Program-made: the position numbers and the translations under genes
DNA from: UBA2160 sp964588665
GTDB lineage: Bacteria > Chloroflexota > Dehalococcoidia > Lucifugimonadales > UBA1123
Length of the DNA: 48,054 nt
Assembly (NCBI GenBank): GCA_964588665.1
Contig: CAZPQQ010000018.1
Coordinates: forward strand, 1-48,054
Direction of reading: 5' to 3'
The notes under the pieces: model-generated
What the model saw: the letters and a program-made list of their open reading frames with translations, nothing else
The model's database searches: none
What the model was told of the DNA's origin: nothing
Shown: positions 1-9,262 of the stretch, piece after piece
How positions within the stretch are numbered: the stretch's first letter is position 1
Layout of the letters: each line of letters starts with the position of its first letter

Positions 1-233
1 AAGACGCTCCAACCTCCTGGAAAGTTCCACTCACCCTTTACCTTCATGCACATATTACGGCACATTTGACCGGAAATCCCACGGGTCTTCTATTCGATCG
101 TGCGTGCCTGCCCGTAGCTGAGCACCCGGCGGCCGTTGCGGCGAAACTGTTAGCCTGTTCGATACGTCAACCACGCGTGCGGCCACAGGCGCACACGTCA
201 GAGGCCGAGTCCAGGCAGAGCAGGAGGGCAACC

Positions 234-968
234 GTGCGAACCGCCGACCAGTATCCGACGGTGGAACAAGACTGGCCTCGGATGTACACCGAGTTTGCGG
301 ATGTCTACGACAGGTTCGCCGACCGGGAGTGGCGCGACTCCCCGGTCTTCAGCGCGATCGACGAGTTTGTCGGCCTCCACGAACGGGTTGTCGTAGAAAT
401 AGGCTCGGGCACTGGGCGCTCCACACTGGAGTTCGCTAAGTACGCGAGCCTCGTGATCGGCATCGAACCGGAACAAGCGATGTGGAGGTTGGCCGTCGAG
501 AACGTCAGGCGTGCAGGCGTGACCAACGTCTCGCTTCTCCAGGGGTCGGTCGAGAACATGCCAATCACGCCCGACTCGGCGGATGTCGCAGCATGCGTAA
601 TGAGCGTCGCGTTCGTCGAACTGGAGCAAGCCGAGCAGTTTGTGGGACAGATCGGCGCGACCCTCAAGCCAGGCGGATCCATCGTGGTCGTGGGACTGCC
701 GCCGTTTTGGTACGCCGGCGAGCTGGCTGAGGTCGTCCTCGGCCCCAGCCGCACCACGCCCGAAGACGGCGAAGGGCGACAGTCCGAAGTCTTGTCGAAG
801 CTGGGGTTCGAGCATCGCGACATCGACGCAACGCAGACGTTCGACTCGGTGAAGGATGCAGTTGCCGCCTACGGCTTCATATTCGGCCGCAACGCCATAC
901 GGCGCCTGATCGAGAACAATATGACCTCGATCAGGTGGAAGTTCCGAATTTCGTACCTAGACGTTTAG
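234..968 (+). CDS. class I SAM-dependent methyltransferase
   Basis: Soluble methyltransferase of the Methyltransf_11/25 type, 244 residues. The SAM-binding glycine motif VVEIGSGTGRST lies at residues 53-64 and is followed by a conserved acidic residue at the end of the next strand (VIGIEPEQ). Later segments NVSLLQGSVENMP and LKPGGSIVVVG fit motifs II and III of the family. I start at the GTG at 234 because AGGAGG sits 6 nt upstream (222-227). The frame is open further upstream to a TTG at 66, but the extra 56 residues look like non-coding sequence in composition. The substrate cannot be told from sequence. It stands alone, convergent with the minus-strand block that follows. Confidence 0.8.
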   Translation: MRTADQYPTVEQDWPRMYTEFADVYDRFADREWRDSPVFSAIDEFVGLHERVVVEIGSGTGRSTLEFAKYASLVIGIEPEQAMWRLAVENVRRAGVTNVSLLQGSVENMPITPDSADVAACVMSVAFVELEQAEQFVGQIGATLKPGGSIVVVGLPPFWYAGELAEVVLGPSRTTPEDGEGRQSEVLSKLGFEHRDIDATQTFDSVKDAVAAYGFIFGRNAIRRLIENNMTSIRWKFRISYLDV

Positions 969-1043
969 CGCGTTTAACGAGTCACCCGTTACTGCAAATT
1001 GCGGATAGGCGTTCGAGCAAAACAGCTCCAGGTTGGCCTGCCC

Positions 1044-2177
1044 TTACGACACCTGCGACCGCATTCGCTCGACCGTTGCGCCGGCTTCGTCCACCATGTC
1101 CATGAGAATGTCGCGTGCGGGACGGCTCTCGTTCAGCATGCCGCTGATCTGCCCCGACGGGTTGCCGACCAGGTCGTAGCGGCCTGACATCCGCGCCGCA
1201 CGGGTGAACGGCTCCTGCAGGATCCCTTGGAGCGGCATCTCGAGCGGGGGCAATCCGGATTCCGCCCAGGCGTCCTTGACCAGATTCTGGTACGAGCGTT
1301 GCTGTTTGCCCGACAGGAACTTGCTGAGGGTGAAGTTCTCCGAGCGGCCTCCCAGAATCTGTTCCTGATGATCACTCGGGATGTTCGTTTCATCCGAAGC
1401 GAGGAATGCGGTGCCGACCCACACGCCCTGAGCGCCCAACGCCAGTGCCGCAGCGACCTGCCTGCCCGTCCCGATCCCACCGGCGGCCAGCACCGGCATC
1501 GGATCGACGGCGTCGACGATCTGAGGCACCAACACCATCGTCGAGATGTTGCCCGTGTGGCCGCCGGCTTCGGTGCCCTGCGCTGTGATGATGTCGACGT
1601 TGGCGGCGCGTTGTCGCTCGGCGTGGCGAACCGCTCCGGCCATGCCGATGACCTTCATGCCCTGGGCGTGCGCCCGTTCGGTCATGAATGCGGGGTCGCC
1701 CAGCGCGGCCGCGAACACGGGCACTTTGTTGTCGAGCAGTACATCGATCTTGCGATTCAACAGATCGGTCGACATCGGCTCGGTGGCCGACAGGTCAGCC
1801 GATTCGAGGCCATGCTCCGCGATCAGCTCCTCGACCACGGCGACGTGGCGCGGGTACTCCATCCGGATGTCGGCGTAGACCTCGTGTTTGCTGGTCGAGG
1901 TGACTTCCGCTCGCGTGGCCGGAAGCAGGAAGTCGACGCCGAACGGCTTGTCTCCCACCAGGCCGCGCAGCTCGCGTATCCCGGCGTCCAGATCGTCGAG
2001 GTCGGCGAAGTTGTCGCCCATCACGCCCAAACCGCCGGCATTGGACACGGCGGCAACCAATTTGACGGGCGTGGGCGCGGTCGTCTGACTCTGGCCTCCC
2101 GCGGCCATCCCGGCCAAAACGATCGGGTATTCGATGCCCAAGAAATCGCATAGAGGTGTATGGAGTCCGTTTGTCAT
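1044..2177 (-). CDS. nitronate monooxygenase (2-nitropropane dioxygenase family)
   Basis: FMN-dependent TIM-barrel oxidoreductase of the NPD/nitronate monooxygenase family, 377 residues. Visible signatures are the N-terminal NAGGLGVMG turn (about residues 46-54), the GTEAGGHTG motif (201-209) and the phosphate-binding AGGIGTGRQ (232-240) followed by GAQGVWVGTAF. The start is the ATG at 2177 with GGAGGG 7 nt upstream; an in-frame start 45 nt earlier has no ribosome site. Family members oxidise alkyl nitronates, but many act as enoyl reductases or on unknown substrates, so the true substrate is open. It is the last gene of a loose minus-strand group with the molybdopterin enzyme and the luciferase-like monooxygenase. 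Confidence 0.87.
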   Translation of the reverse strand: MTNGLHTPLCDFLGIEYPIVLAGMAAGGQSQTTAPTPVKLVAAVSNAGGLGVMGDNFADLDDLDAGIRELRGLVGDKPFGVDFLLPATRAEVTSTSKHEVYADIRMEYPRHVAVVEELIAEHGLESADLSATEPMSTDLLNRKIDVLLDNKVPVFAAALGDPAFMTERAHAQGMKVIGMAGAVRHAERQRAANVDIITAQGTEAGGHTGNISTMVLVPQIVDAVDPMPVLAAGGIGTGRQVAAALALGAQGVWVGTAFLASDETNIPSDHQEQILGGRSENFTLSKFLSGKQQRSYQNLVKDAWAESGLPPLEMPLQGILQEPFTRAARMSGRYDLVGNPSGQISGMLNESRPARDILMDMVDEAGATVERMRSQVS

Positions 2178-2303
2178 CGATAATCCCTCCAGTGAGCTAG
2201 TGCCGTCTAAGTCTCTTCTCAACTCGGAGCCAGGCGAGCATCAATCCGACCGCCCGGCTGTCATCCCTTGAGTCCTTTCAGTCCCTTTCGTCCCTTCGCG
2301 GCT

Positions 2304-5048
2304 CTACGCGTTGCTCAGCAACGCTCTCAGCCGTTCCGGCGTGGCTGGCAAGTCCTGCACCCGAACGCCGGTCGCATCGGCGATGGCGTTGATGATCGCC
2401 GGCGCCACGGGGACCAGCGCGCACTCAGCCGCACCCTTGGCCCCCAACCCGGCGGACGGGTCGCGATTTTCGATCAGGATAGTCACGACCTCGGGCGCAT
2501 CCCGTGATGTTGGGATGCGATACTCTTTGAACCCGACCGACTCGCCAGGCTGGTATTCCTCGGTGAGCGCCTGTCCGATTCCCATCGAGACCGCGCCTTC
2601 GACCTGCCCCTTCAGCCCCTGGGGGAACACGGCCTTCCCGACATCGTGAGCGGCAACGACTCGAACCACTCGCACCGCACCCTGTTCCCGGTCGACCTCG
2701 ACCTCTGCCAGTTGTGTTGCAGTGACGTAAACGGGGAACGGGTCGAGGTCGCCTGATGTCGGGTCCTGGGGTTCCGCCACCGGCTCAAATTCGGCGTCGA
2801 ACCGCATCGGGAGCCCAGCCGACGTTCTCGCCTCTGCGACTTGAGCCAGAGAAACCCGAACCGTGGGATCTTGACCGTCCACTGGCCTGACGCCGTCATC
2901 GTTCATTTCCAGGGCATCGGGCGCTTGCTCCAGCAGCTCCGACGCCGTGGACAACACCGCTTCCCTGAGCATCCCTGCGGCGTTAAACGCGGCGTTTCCC
3001 GCGTAGTAGGTGAGCCGGCTGCCTCCGCTGGTTCCAGATTCAGGCGTGACGTCGGTGTCGCCGCTGATCACCGTCACGGTTCCGTGTGAGAGCGACAGCT
3101 CTTCGGAGACGATGCGTTTCCACGCGGTGTCCGAGCCCTGCCCAAGCTCCATGGCGCCGGTCAATAATCGGACCTGGCCGTCCGGCTCTAGCACCAGCGA
3201 CACACGACCCGCCGAATGCAACGCTCCAGCGGACCCGACGCCGTAACGCATCGACGCGATACCATAGCCACGCAGCCACCGACCGGCCGCTTCCTCGGGC
3301 GAACGATGGGTCCTCTCGGCGTAGTAAGGACGCACGGCTTCCAGCGTTTGCCTGAACGACTCCTCCTGCTCCAGCGTGGACGCTCGGGCGTCGTCGGCAT
3401 CCGACTGGCGTCGGTTCTTCAGGCGAAACTCCAAAGGATCGATGCCCAACTCCGCAGCCATGGCGTCCATCTGGGACTCCATGGCAAACACCGCCTGCGG
3501 GGCGCCGAAGCCTCTCATGGAACCGGCCAGAGGGTTGTTCGTGTACACAACCTGCCCGTGGATCATGCCGCTGGGGAAATGATACGGACTCATCATCGAG
3601 ACGCCCGACCGCACAAAGATGCTCGGACCGGACGAGGCGTAGGCGCCGGTGTCGGCTACCATCTCGGCGTGCAGCGCCGTCAAACGTCCGTCGTTTGTGA
3701 CCCCGGTCCGGCACCGGATCGTGAACGAGTGCCGCTTTGTCGTGGCCGCAAACGATTCGGCGCGACTGTAGACGATCTTGACGGGGCGGCCTGTCTTGAG
3801 CGCCAGCAGCGCCACGATCGTCTGGTACGACGGGTCGTTCTTGCCTCCGAAGGCGCCGCCGACGGTGGTCGGATACATTCGCACACGATCGAGCGGAAGG
3901 GCCATGGTCTCCGCAATAGCCTCCTGCTGATGATGCGACCATTGAGTGGCTGCTCGCACCACGAGCCGTCCGTCTTCGTCCTGATAGGCAAGCGCGGCGT
4001 CAGGTTCCATGTACGCATGATCGTGAGGCGGCGTCGTGTAGCTCCGGTCGATGACGAGGTCGGCCTCCACCAATCCCGCGTCCGCGTCGCCCCAGGTCAT
4101 CCGGCGCTCTGAGATGAGATTGGAGCCCTCGTGCACGAGCGGAGCGGATTCGCCTAGCGCCTCGGACGCGTCGAGCACCGCGTCCAGTATCTTGTAATGG
4201 ACGCGCACGGATGAGAGAGCTTGCACGGCGGCCTCCGCGGAGTCCGCCGCGATTGCCGCCACCGGATCGCCCACCTGCCGCACTTTATCATCGGCGAGAA
4301 CGGGCTGGTCCTTGGCGGCTCGACCGTATCGGTTGAGGCCGGGCACGTCCTTCGCGGTCGCCACGGCTACGACGCCGGGCAGCTTGAGCGCTGCCGTGTA
4401 GTCGATATGTAGGATCTCGGCGTGGTGATGCGGACTGCGAAGCACCGCGGCGTAGAGCATGCCAGGCATGGTCAGGTCGCCGGCGTAGAGCGCCGCTCCC
4501 AAGACCTTGGCGGGGGCGTCGTCTCGTGGCGCGGGTTCGGCCTGGGATGGCGCCGTTTGCCCATCGGCTGCGGCCTGTGCGACCGCCTCCACGATGCTGT
4601 TGTAGCCGGTGCAGCGGCAAAGGTTGCTGCCGAGCGCCCGCATGATCTGACGCCTGGTCGGTTTGGGATTTCTGTCAAGCAGCGCCTTAGCCGCAACGAT
4701 CATCCCGGGAGTGCAGAATCCGCACTGAACGGCGTCCGCATCCAGAAACGCCTGCTGGAGCGGATGCAACTCGTCCGGAGAGCCGAAGCTTTCGATCGTT
4801 TGCACGTCGGCGCCGTCTGCACGGCCCAACGGCACACGACACGCACGCACCACTCGGCCGTTCATCAACACCGTGCACGTCCCGCACGTGCCGTCCTCGC
4901 ACCCGCGCTTGGATCCGGTGAGGCCCAACTCGTCCCGCAGCACCTCCAAGAGTGTGTACGCGGGGTTGACCGACAGATCGTGGTCCGCGCCGTTGACCTT
5001 GAGTTTGAGTGTGGATTCAGTGTCGACGTTTGCCAATGGGCTGTCCAT
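2304..5048 (-). CDS. 2Fe-2S/molybdopterin oxidoreductase (xanthine dehydrogenase/aldehyde oxidoreductase family), no FAD domain
   Basis: One 914-residue chain joins a two-cluster iron-sulphur module to a molybdopterin-cytosine-dinucleotide module. All eight cluster cysteines are present: C50, C55, C58, C70, then C109, C112, C144, C146. The molybdenum part begins near residue 178 and shows GGAFGGK, SMRGFGAPQ and, near the C-terminus, GAKGAAE with the base E875. There is no FAD domain and no separate FAD subunit gene in the window. That layout and length match the aldehyde oxidoreductase (MOP) of Desulfovibrio gigas rather than three-subunit xanthine or CO dehydrogenases. It likely hydroxylates an aldehyde or N-heterocycle in the cytoplasm. 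GGAGG directly abuts the ATG, so the start may instead be the TTG four codons on. Confidence 0.9.
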   Translation of the reverse strand: MDSPLANVDTESTLKLKVNGADHDLSVNPAYTLLEVLRDELGLTGSKRGCEDGTCGTCTVLMNGRVVRACRVPLGRADGADVQTIESFGSPDELHPLQQAFLDADAVQCGFCTPGMIVAAKALLDRNPKPTRRQIMRALGSNLCRCTGYNSIVEAVAQAAADGQTAPSQAEPAPRDDAPAKVLGAALYAGDLTMPGMLYAAVLRSPHHHAEILHIDYTAALKLPGVVAVATAKDVPGLNRYGRAAKDQPVLADDKVRQVGDPVAAIAADSAEAAVQALSSVRVHYKILDAVLDASEALGESAPLVHEGSNLISERRMTWGDADAGLVEADLVIDRSYTTPPHDHAYMEPDAALAYQDEDGRLVVRAATQWSHHQQEAIAETMALPLDRVRMYPTTVGGAFGGKNDPSYQTIVALLALKTGRPVKIVYSRAESFAATTKRHSFTIRCRTGVTNDGRLTALHAEMVADTGAYASSGPSIFVRSGVSMMSPYHFPSGMIHGQVVYTNNPLAGSMRGFGAPQAVFAMESQMDAMAAELGIDPLEFRLKNRRQSDADDARASTLEQEESFRQTLEAVRPYYAERTHRSPEEAAGRWLRGYGIASMRYGVGSAGALHSAGRVSLVLEPDGQVRLLTGAMELGQGSDTAWKRIVSEELSLSHGTVTVISGDTDVTPESGTSGGSRLTYYAGNAAFNAAGMLREAVLSTASELLEQAPDALEMNDDGVRPVDGQDPTVRVSLAQVAEARTSAGLPMRFDAEFEPVAEPQDPTSGDLDPFPVYVTATQLAEVEVDREQGAVRVVRVVAAHDVGKAVFPQGLKGQVEGAVSMGIGQALTEEYQPGESVGFKEYRIPTSRDAPEVVTILIENRDPSAGLGAKGAAECALVPVAPAIINAIADATGVRVQDLPATPERLRALLSNA

Positions 5049-5250
5049 CCTCCGGGAAATCTTCAGTCAGTTCGGCGATGTCGCATGAGAGCATGGACCG
5101 ACGTCGACGACTCAGCCGTGTCAGCACGAGATGGCGCCTGGAATCCCATGCCGTCGTACGGCGTCCCTGATCGCCGCGAGTCTAGCATCGGCGTTAGTCG
5201 CCGTCAATTGAGCTCAGGCGACGTCAGCGGGTCATCGCGGACGGCGTCTG

Positions 5251-6237
5251 CTACTTGAAAGCGGGCATGACCTCGTTGGCCAGCAATTCCAACTCGCGCA
5301 TGATGTGTTCATGGCTCATGCCGGGGAAGTATAGGCGACAGATCAGATGGTCCATGCCGAACGTGTCCGCGAACCGCTGGATCTGCCGAATGCAGGTCTG
5401 CGGCGACCCGATGATGAATCGGTCGGTGCTCAATGCGCCTAGACGGTCTATGGGCGTATCATCGGTCGCGCCGATTAGCGGGTGCTGCCACCCTCCGCCG
5501 TACTCGTCCCGGTAGTTGACCAGCAGATGCCGTTCCGCGAGATCGACCGCCTCGGCGTCGGTGTCGGCGATCACCACCTCTCGTGTTAGAGGCGCCGGCG
5601 CTCCATCCGGAACTTTGCCGGCAGCAGCCAGATGCCCGCGATACGTCGCCTGGCAGTCCATCAGCTTGTCGAGCCCAGCCGTCGGGCCCGGAACCCACGC
5701 ATCGCCTTCTCTTGCCGCCCGCTCCAGCGACAGGTTTCCCCACCCGCCGATCCAGATCTCGGGCACCTCAACCGGTCGGGGTTCGATCCTGGCGTCCCGG
5801 ACCTCGTAGTATTTGCCTTCAAACGTGACGGAATCGCTGGCCCAAAGCTGCCGAATCAGATCGATCGCCTCCGAGAACCTGGCGCCTCGCATCCTCAACG
5901 CCTGTTGGTACAGCTCGAATTCGTCGGGCTTGTAGCCGATGGCCGCTCCCAGAATGAACCGCCCCTCGCTCATGATGCCCAGCATCGCTGCATCTTCCGC
6001 CAGACGCACCGGGTGATAGAACGGCATCACGATGATGTCGGTTCCCAACACGATCTTCGAGGTGCGCGTGGCCGTGCCTGCCAAGCACATCAGTGGAGAC
6101 GGCCAGTAGTGGTTCTCGACGCCGTGGTGCTCTTCGAGCCACGCGGAATCGAATCCAAGCTCCTCCGCGCGGACCACCTCTTCCATGAACTCGCTGTAAA
6201 AGTGTCCGCCTTCGGTCCCGATGAAGCCGAATTTCAT
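5251..6237 (-). CDS. LLM-class flavin-dependent oxidoreductase (luciferase-like monooxygenase)
   Basis: F420- or FMN-dependent TIM-barrel oxidoreductase, 328 residues, bacterial luciferase family. It begins MKFGFIGTEGGHFY and contains the family segments RAEELGFDSAWLEEHH (about 25-40), LGTDIIVMPFYHPVRLAEDAAMLG, RFILGAAIGY and the C-terminal GSPQTCIRQIQRFADTFGMDHL. The ATG at 6237 has GGGAGG 7 nt upstream. Members oxidise aldehydes, alkanesulphonates, EDTA-type chelators or F420 substrates; no motif here separates these. Divergent from the DapA-like gene, with 107 bp between the two starts. Confidence 0.88.
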   Translation of the reverse strand: MKFGFIGTEGGHFYSEFMEEVVRAEELGFDSAWLEEHHGVENHYWPSPLMCLAGTATRTSKIVLGTDIIVMPFYHPVRLAEDAAMLGIMSEGRFILGAAIGYKPDEFELYQQALRMRGARFSEAIDLIRQLWASDSVTFEGKYYEVRDARIEPRPVEVPEIWIGGWGNLSLERAAREGDAWVPGPTAGLDKLMDCQATYRGHLAAAGKVPDGAPAPLTREVVIADTDAEAVDLAERHLLVNYRDEYGGGWQHPLIGATDDTPIDRLGALSTDRFIIGSPQTCIRQIQRFADTFGMDHLICRLYFPGMSHEHIMRELELLANEVMPAFK

Positions 6238-6274
6238 CGATTGCCTCCCAAATTAGACTCCGAATCTTTCGATG

Positions 6275-6303
6275 TTGAGATTGGGTCTTGGCGACCCTAT
6301 AAT
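6275..6303 (+). promoter_or_regulatory. sigma-70 type promoter for the DapA-like gene
   Basis: TTGAGA (6275-6280), a 17-bp spacer and a perfect TATAAT (6298-6303). Transcription would start near 6310, giving a leader of about 35 nt before the ATG at 6345. It lies in the divergent gap with the luciferase-like gene, for which I see no equally good promoter. Confidence 0.75.
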
Positions 6304-6344
6304 GCTGGAGCAATTCTATCGCCTGAATCGAGAAAGGTGAAACC

Positions 6345-7310
6345 ATGATCGCAAACAAGGCCGTGGACACACCGAGTCTGATCCGTCCCAAGCGCAAAGT
6401 GACCGGCATATCGGCCACGTTGCTGCCGTTCACTCCGCAGGGTGAGCCGGATTGGGCCAGCTTCCGTTCCCACGTGACGAGGACTGCTGACGCGGGTTTG
6501 GCGCCTGCAGTCAACATGGACACTGGCTACATCAATCTGTTGGACGATGACACTCGCCTGGAGGTGTTGGACCAGACGAAAAACGCCCTCGACGGCCGCG
6601 ATTTCGTGGCAGGGGCGTTCGCGGGCGACTCGCCAGGCGACCAACTGAACTTGGACGAATACCGCCGGCAGGTCGACATGGTTCAGGACCACGGCGGGAG
6701 GCCAGTCGTGTTTCAGAGCTACGGCCTGACCGAGCAGGGCCCGGAGGACATTCTCGCCGCGTACTCCGCGATCGGTCGAGACTGCCCGGAGTTCATCGCC
6801 TTTGAGTTAGGCACGATGTTCGCCCCATTCGGGCAGATCTACGATCTCGATACGTACGCGGGCCTGTTGGACATACCCCAATGCACCGGCTCGAAGCATT
6901 CATCGCTGGATCGGTCGCTAGAATGGCAGAGATTGGCGTTGCGAGACGAGCGGCGTCCCGATTTCAAGGTCGACACAGGCAACGACCTCGGAATCGACAT
7001 GATCATCTACGGCAGCGACTACCTGCTCGGCCTCAGCACATTCGCCCCGGAGCACTTCGCCTTACGCGACGCCATGTGGGAGTCAGGCGACCCTGACTTC
7101 CACGCGCTCAACGACCTGTTGCAATACCTTGGCTTCTTCGCCTTCAGAGAACCGGTGCCCGCCTACAAGCACAGCGCCGCGCAGTTCCTCAAGATTCGCG
7201 GACGCATCGAGAACGACGCAACTCACCCAGACAACACACGGCGCCCCGACAGCGACATCCCGGTCCTCCGAGACATCGCCGAACGGCTGCAAGAGCGCTG
7301 GCCCGTCTGA
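6345..7310 (+). CDS. dihydrodipicolinate synthase (DapA/NanA) family protein
   Basis: TIM-barrel class I lyase/aldolase, 321 residues. The N-terminal VTGISATLLPFTPQGEPDW (about 19-37) is the typical opening barrel strand, and the candidate Schiff-base lysine is K184 in CTGSKHSSLD. The tyrosine-containing YNxP motif of true DapA is not seen (the region reads AFELGTMFAPFG), so lysine biosynthesis is unlikely and a catabolic aldolase or dehydratase role is more probable. The ATG follows GAAAGGTG. It is preceded by a near-consensus promoter and followed, after a second promoter, by a dehydrogenase. Confidence 0.75.
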   Translation: MIANKAVDTPSLIRPKRKVTGISATLLPFTPQGEPDWASFRSHVTRTADAGLAPAVNMDTGYINLLDDDTRLEVLDQTKNALDGRDFVAGAFAGDSPGDQLNLDEYRRQVDMVQDHGGRPVVFQSYGLTEQGPEDILAAYSAIGRDCPEFIAFELGTMFAPFGQIYDLDTYAGLLDIPQCTGSKHSSLDRSLEWQRLALRDERRPDFKVDTGNDLGIDMIIYGSDYLLGLSTFAPEHFALRDAMWESGDPDFHALNDLLQYLGFFAFREPVPAYKHSAAQFLKIRGRIENDATHPDNTRRPDSDIPVLRDIAERLQERWPV

Positions 7311-7432
7311 GGGACCGCACGCCCACAATTGTCGATATGCGGGCCGCGAAACCAGCTTTGGTGGTTCACCCCCCGACCGCGCCGCGCGCACAGCACGGCG
7401 TCTCATTTTGGTTCGTTGCACCACCGCTTGAG

Positions 7433-7461
7433 TTGCCATCCGAGTTTGCGTAGCATATACA
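7433..7461 (+). promoter_or_regulatory. sigma-70 type promoter for the 7509 dehydrogenase
   Basis: TTGCCA (7433-7438), a 17-bp spacer, TATACA (7456-7461); each box matches the consensus at five of six positions. It would start transcription near 7468, about 40 nt before the ATG. Confidence 0.65.
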
Positions 7462-7508
7462 GCCAGCCAATCCGGTAGACCCAACGCAACGAAGAGGTGA
7501 ACCACTCG

Positions 7509-8486
7509 ATGAAAGCAGCGCGACTGAGCGGCCCCAAGCAGTTCGAGATTATCGACGAGCCCGTGCCGGAGCTCCACGACGGCCAATGCCTGGTGAAGAT
7601 GGAGAGATGGTCGGTTTGCGGCAGCGACATCCGCCACGGCTATGGACCGGTCCATCCAGAGGAGGAGTACCCGATGCGAACGGGCGCTCCGTGCCACGAG
7701 TGCATTGGCACAATCGTCGAGAGCCGCTCCGACAAGTTCAAAGTGGGACAGCGCGCCATCGTGCTTCCATCCCCAGGCGGCCCAGGCGGCCTGGTCGAGT
7801 ACCTGGCGGGAGACCCCAACCGCATGGTGGCCGTGCCAGACCACGGAACGATGGACGAATGGATCATGTGCCAGCCGTCGGGCACCGTGCTCTACTCGTG
7901 CCGGGAGATGGGCACGATCCTGGGCAAGAGCGTGCTGGTGTTCGGCCAAGGAAGCATCGGACTCTCGTTCACGGCAATATGCGCTCGCGCCGGCGCAAGG
8001 CAGGTCATCGCGGTCGACCTCGAGGACACACGCCTCGAGTTCGCGACGCGCTTCGGCGCAACCCACACGATCAACCCGGCGCAAACGAACCTGGACGAGG
8101 CCGTTCAGGAGATCACGGGCGGCCTGGGCGCTGAGATCGCCGTCGAGGCGGCTGGTTACCCAGACACCTTCAACAACTGCTTCAAGTACGTCGCGAAATT
8201 CGGGACCGTCATCATATTCGGCATCCAGGGCGAGCTGCCCGGCGGATCTCTTCCAGTCAACATCAGCCAGATAATGGCCAAAACGCCGACGATCATCCCC
8301 ACTGTCGGAGCGACCAGCGGCGACGCCGTCCGTCACATCGAGACGATGGTGGAGCTCAAGGACCGTGGCTGGTGGGATCCGGGGCTGATGGCCACACACA
8401 GCCTCCCCTTCGACGACGTCAAGAAAGCCTACGACATGTACGAAAACCGCGAAGACAACGTCGTCAAGGTGGTTATGAGCGCGTAA
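7509..8486 (+). CDS. zinc-type alcohol dehydrogenase family protein lacking the structural zinc loop
   Basis: Medium-chain dehydrogenase/reductase, 325 residues. Catalytic-zinc residues are present as C37 (SVCGSD) and H64-E65 in an unusual CHEC context instead of GHE. The four-cysteine structural zinc loop is absent. The Rossmann motif VFGQGSIGLSF begins near residue 159 and VIAVDLEDTR supplies the acidic residue that favours NAD. I start at the ATG at 7509, 9 nt after AGAGGTG, rather than the GTG inside that ribosome site. It probably oxidises a small alcohol or polyol; the substrate is unknown. Confidence 0.85.
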   Translation: MKAARLSGPKQFEIIDEPVPELHDGQCLVKMERWSVCGSDIRHGYGPVHPEEEYPMRTGAPCHECIGTIVESRSDKFKVGQRAIVLPSPGGPGGLVEYLAGDPNRMVAVPDHGTMDEWIMCQPSGTVLYSCREMGTILGKSVLVFGQGSIGLSFTAICARAGARQVIAVDLEDTRLEFATRFGATHTINPAQTNLDEAVQEITGGLGAEIAVEAAGYPDTFNNCFKYVAKFGTVIIFGIQGELPGGSLPVNISQIMAKTPTIIPTVGATSGDAVRHIETMVELKDRGWWDPGLMATHSLPFDDVKKAYDMYENREDNVVKVVMSA

Positions 8487-8574
8487 CGCCGCGCGTATGT
8501 TCAAAGTTCGGCGCCGATGGAGCGACGAAGCGCGATCTGTGGGGCTCCGGCTTGATTGAGGAAGAGTGGCGGCT

Positions 8575-9066
8575 ATGACACCTGACGAAAGAATCCGAAA
8601 GCTCGAATTATATCGAGACGCTTACGGCCAGCTCGTAGACGGCCTCAAGCAATTCCCCAGGGACATGTGGCAGTTCCGAGACGCCCACGGTTGCTGGAGC
8701 ATTCACGAACTCGTCGTTCACATCACGGACAGCGAAGCCAACAGCTACGTGCGATGCCGGAGGCTCATCGCCGAAGCCGGGGAAACGTTGATGGCGTACG
8801 ACGAGAACGCTTGGGCAACTTCGCTAGACTACCACAACCAAAGTCCCGACGAAGCCCTGGAACTGTTCAGATTGCTGCGGGGCCGGACGTACCGCCTCAT
8901 CGAGTCTCTGCCTGAGCAGGCGTGGTCAAACACCGCGTATCACCCCGAGAACGGAAACATGACCCTCGACGATTGGTTGGAGACCTACGAGAATCACGTC
9001 CCAGAGCATCTCCAGCACATGCAGGAGGATCACGACGCGTGGACGGAGCAAAATAAATCGGGCTGA
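8575..9066 (+). CDS. DinB family protein
   Basis: DinB/YfiT-type four-helix bundle, 163 residues. The pattern WSIHELVVHITDSE (about residues 42-55) and the C-terminal ENHVPEHLQHMQ carry histidines of the kind that bind a divalent metal in this fold. Functions in the family include thiol transfer and DNA-damage-induced proteins of unknown activity; none can be assigned here. The ATG at 8575 is 11 nt behind GAGGAAG; a GTG at 8566 sits too close to it. It follows the dehydrogenase by 88 bp and may share its transcript. Confidence 0.8.
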   Translation: MTPDERIRKLELYRDAYGQLVDGLKQFPRDMWQFRDAHGCWSIHELVVHITDSEANSYVRCRRLIAEAGETLMAYDENAWATSLDYHNQSPDEALELFRLLRGRTYRLIESLPEQAWSNTAYHPENGNMTLDDWLETYENHVPEHLQHMQEDHDAWTEQNKSG

Positions 9067-9262
9067 AGTCGATCGCCCCCCGGAGCTGAAGGCCGAGATC
9101 GTTTCGAAGAGGATCAGGCGCGGTCACACCTGCAACAGACCTATTGTCGATAGATCTGCCGCAACCCAACGCCCCCCCTTGCGTCCCTCACGTCCCTTCG
9201 GTCCCTCCACCCCGCTCCGCCGAACCCCATCTTTACCTCGGCGAACCGTCGCGGTCTCGCCG

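Noticed and set aside
2841..4112. Several long plus-strand frames opposite the molybdopterin enzyme
   Set aside because: They lie wholly antisense to a gene with all its motifs, have no ribosome site, and show the Arg/His-rich composition typical of shadow frames in GC-rich DNA.
7083..8504. A 473-codon minus-strand frame opposite the dehydrogenase at 7509
   Set aside because: Antisense shadow of a well-supported gene with a promoter and ribosome site.
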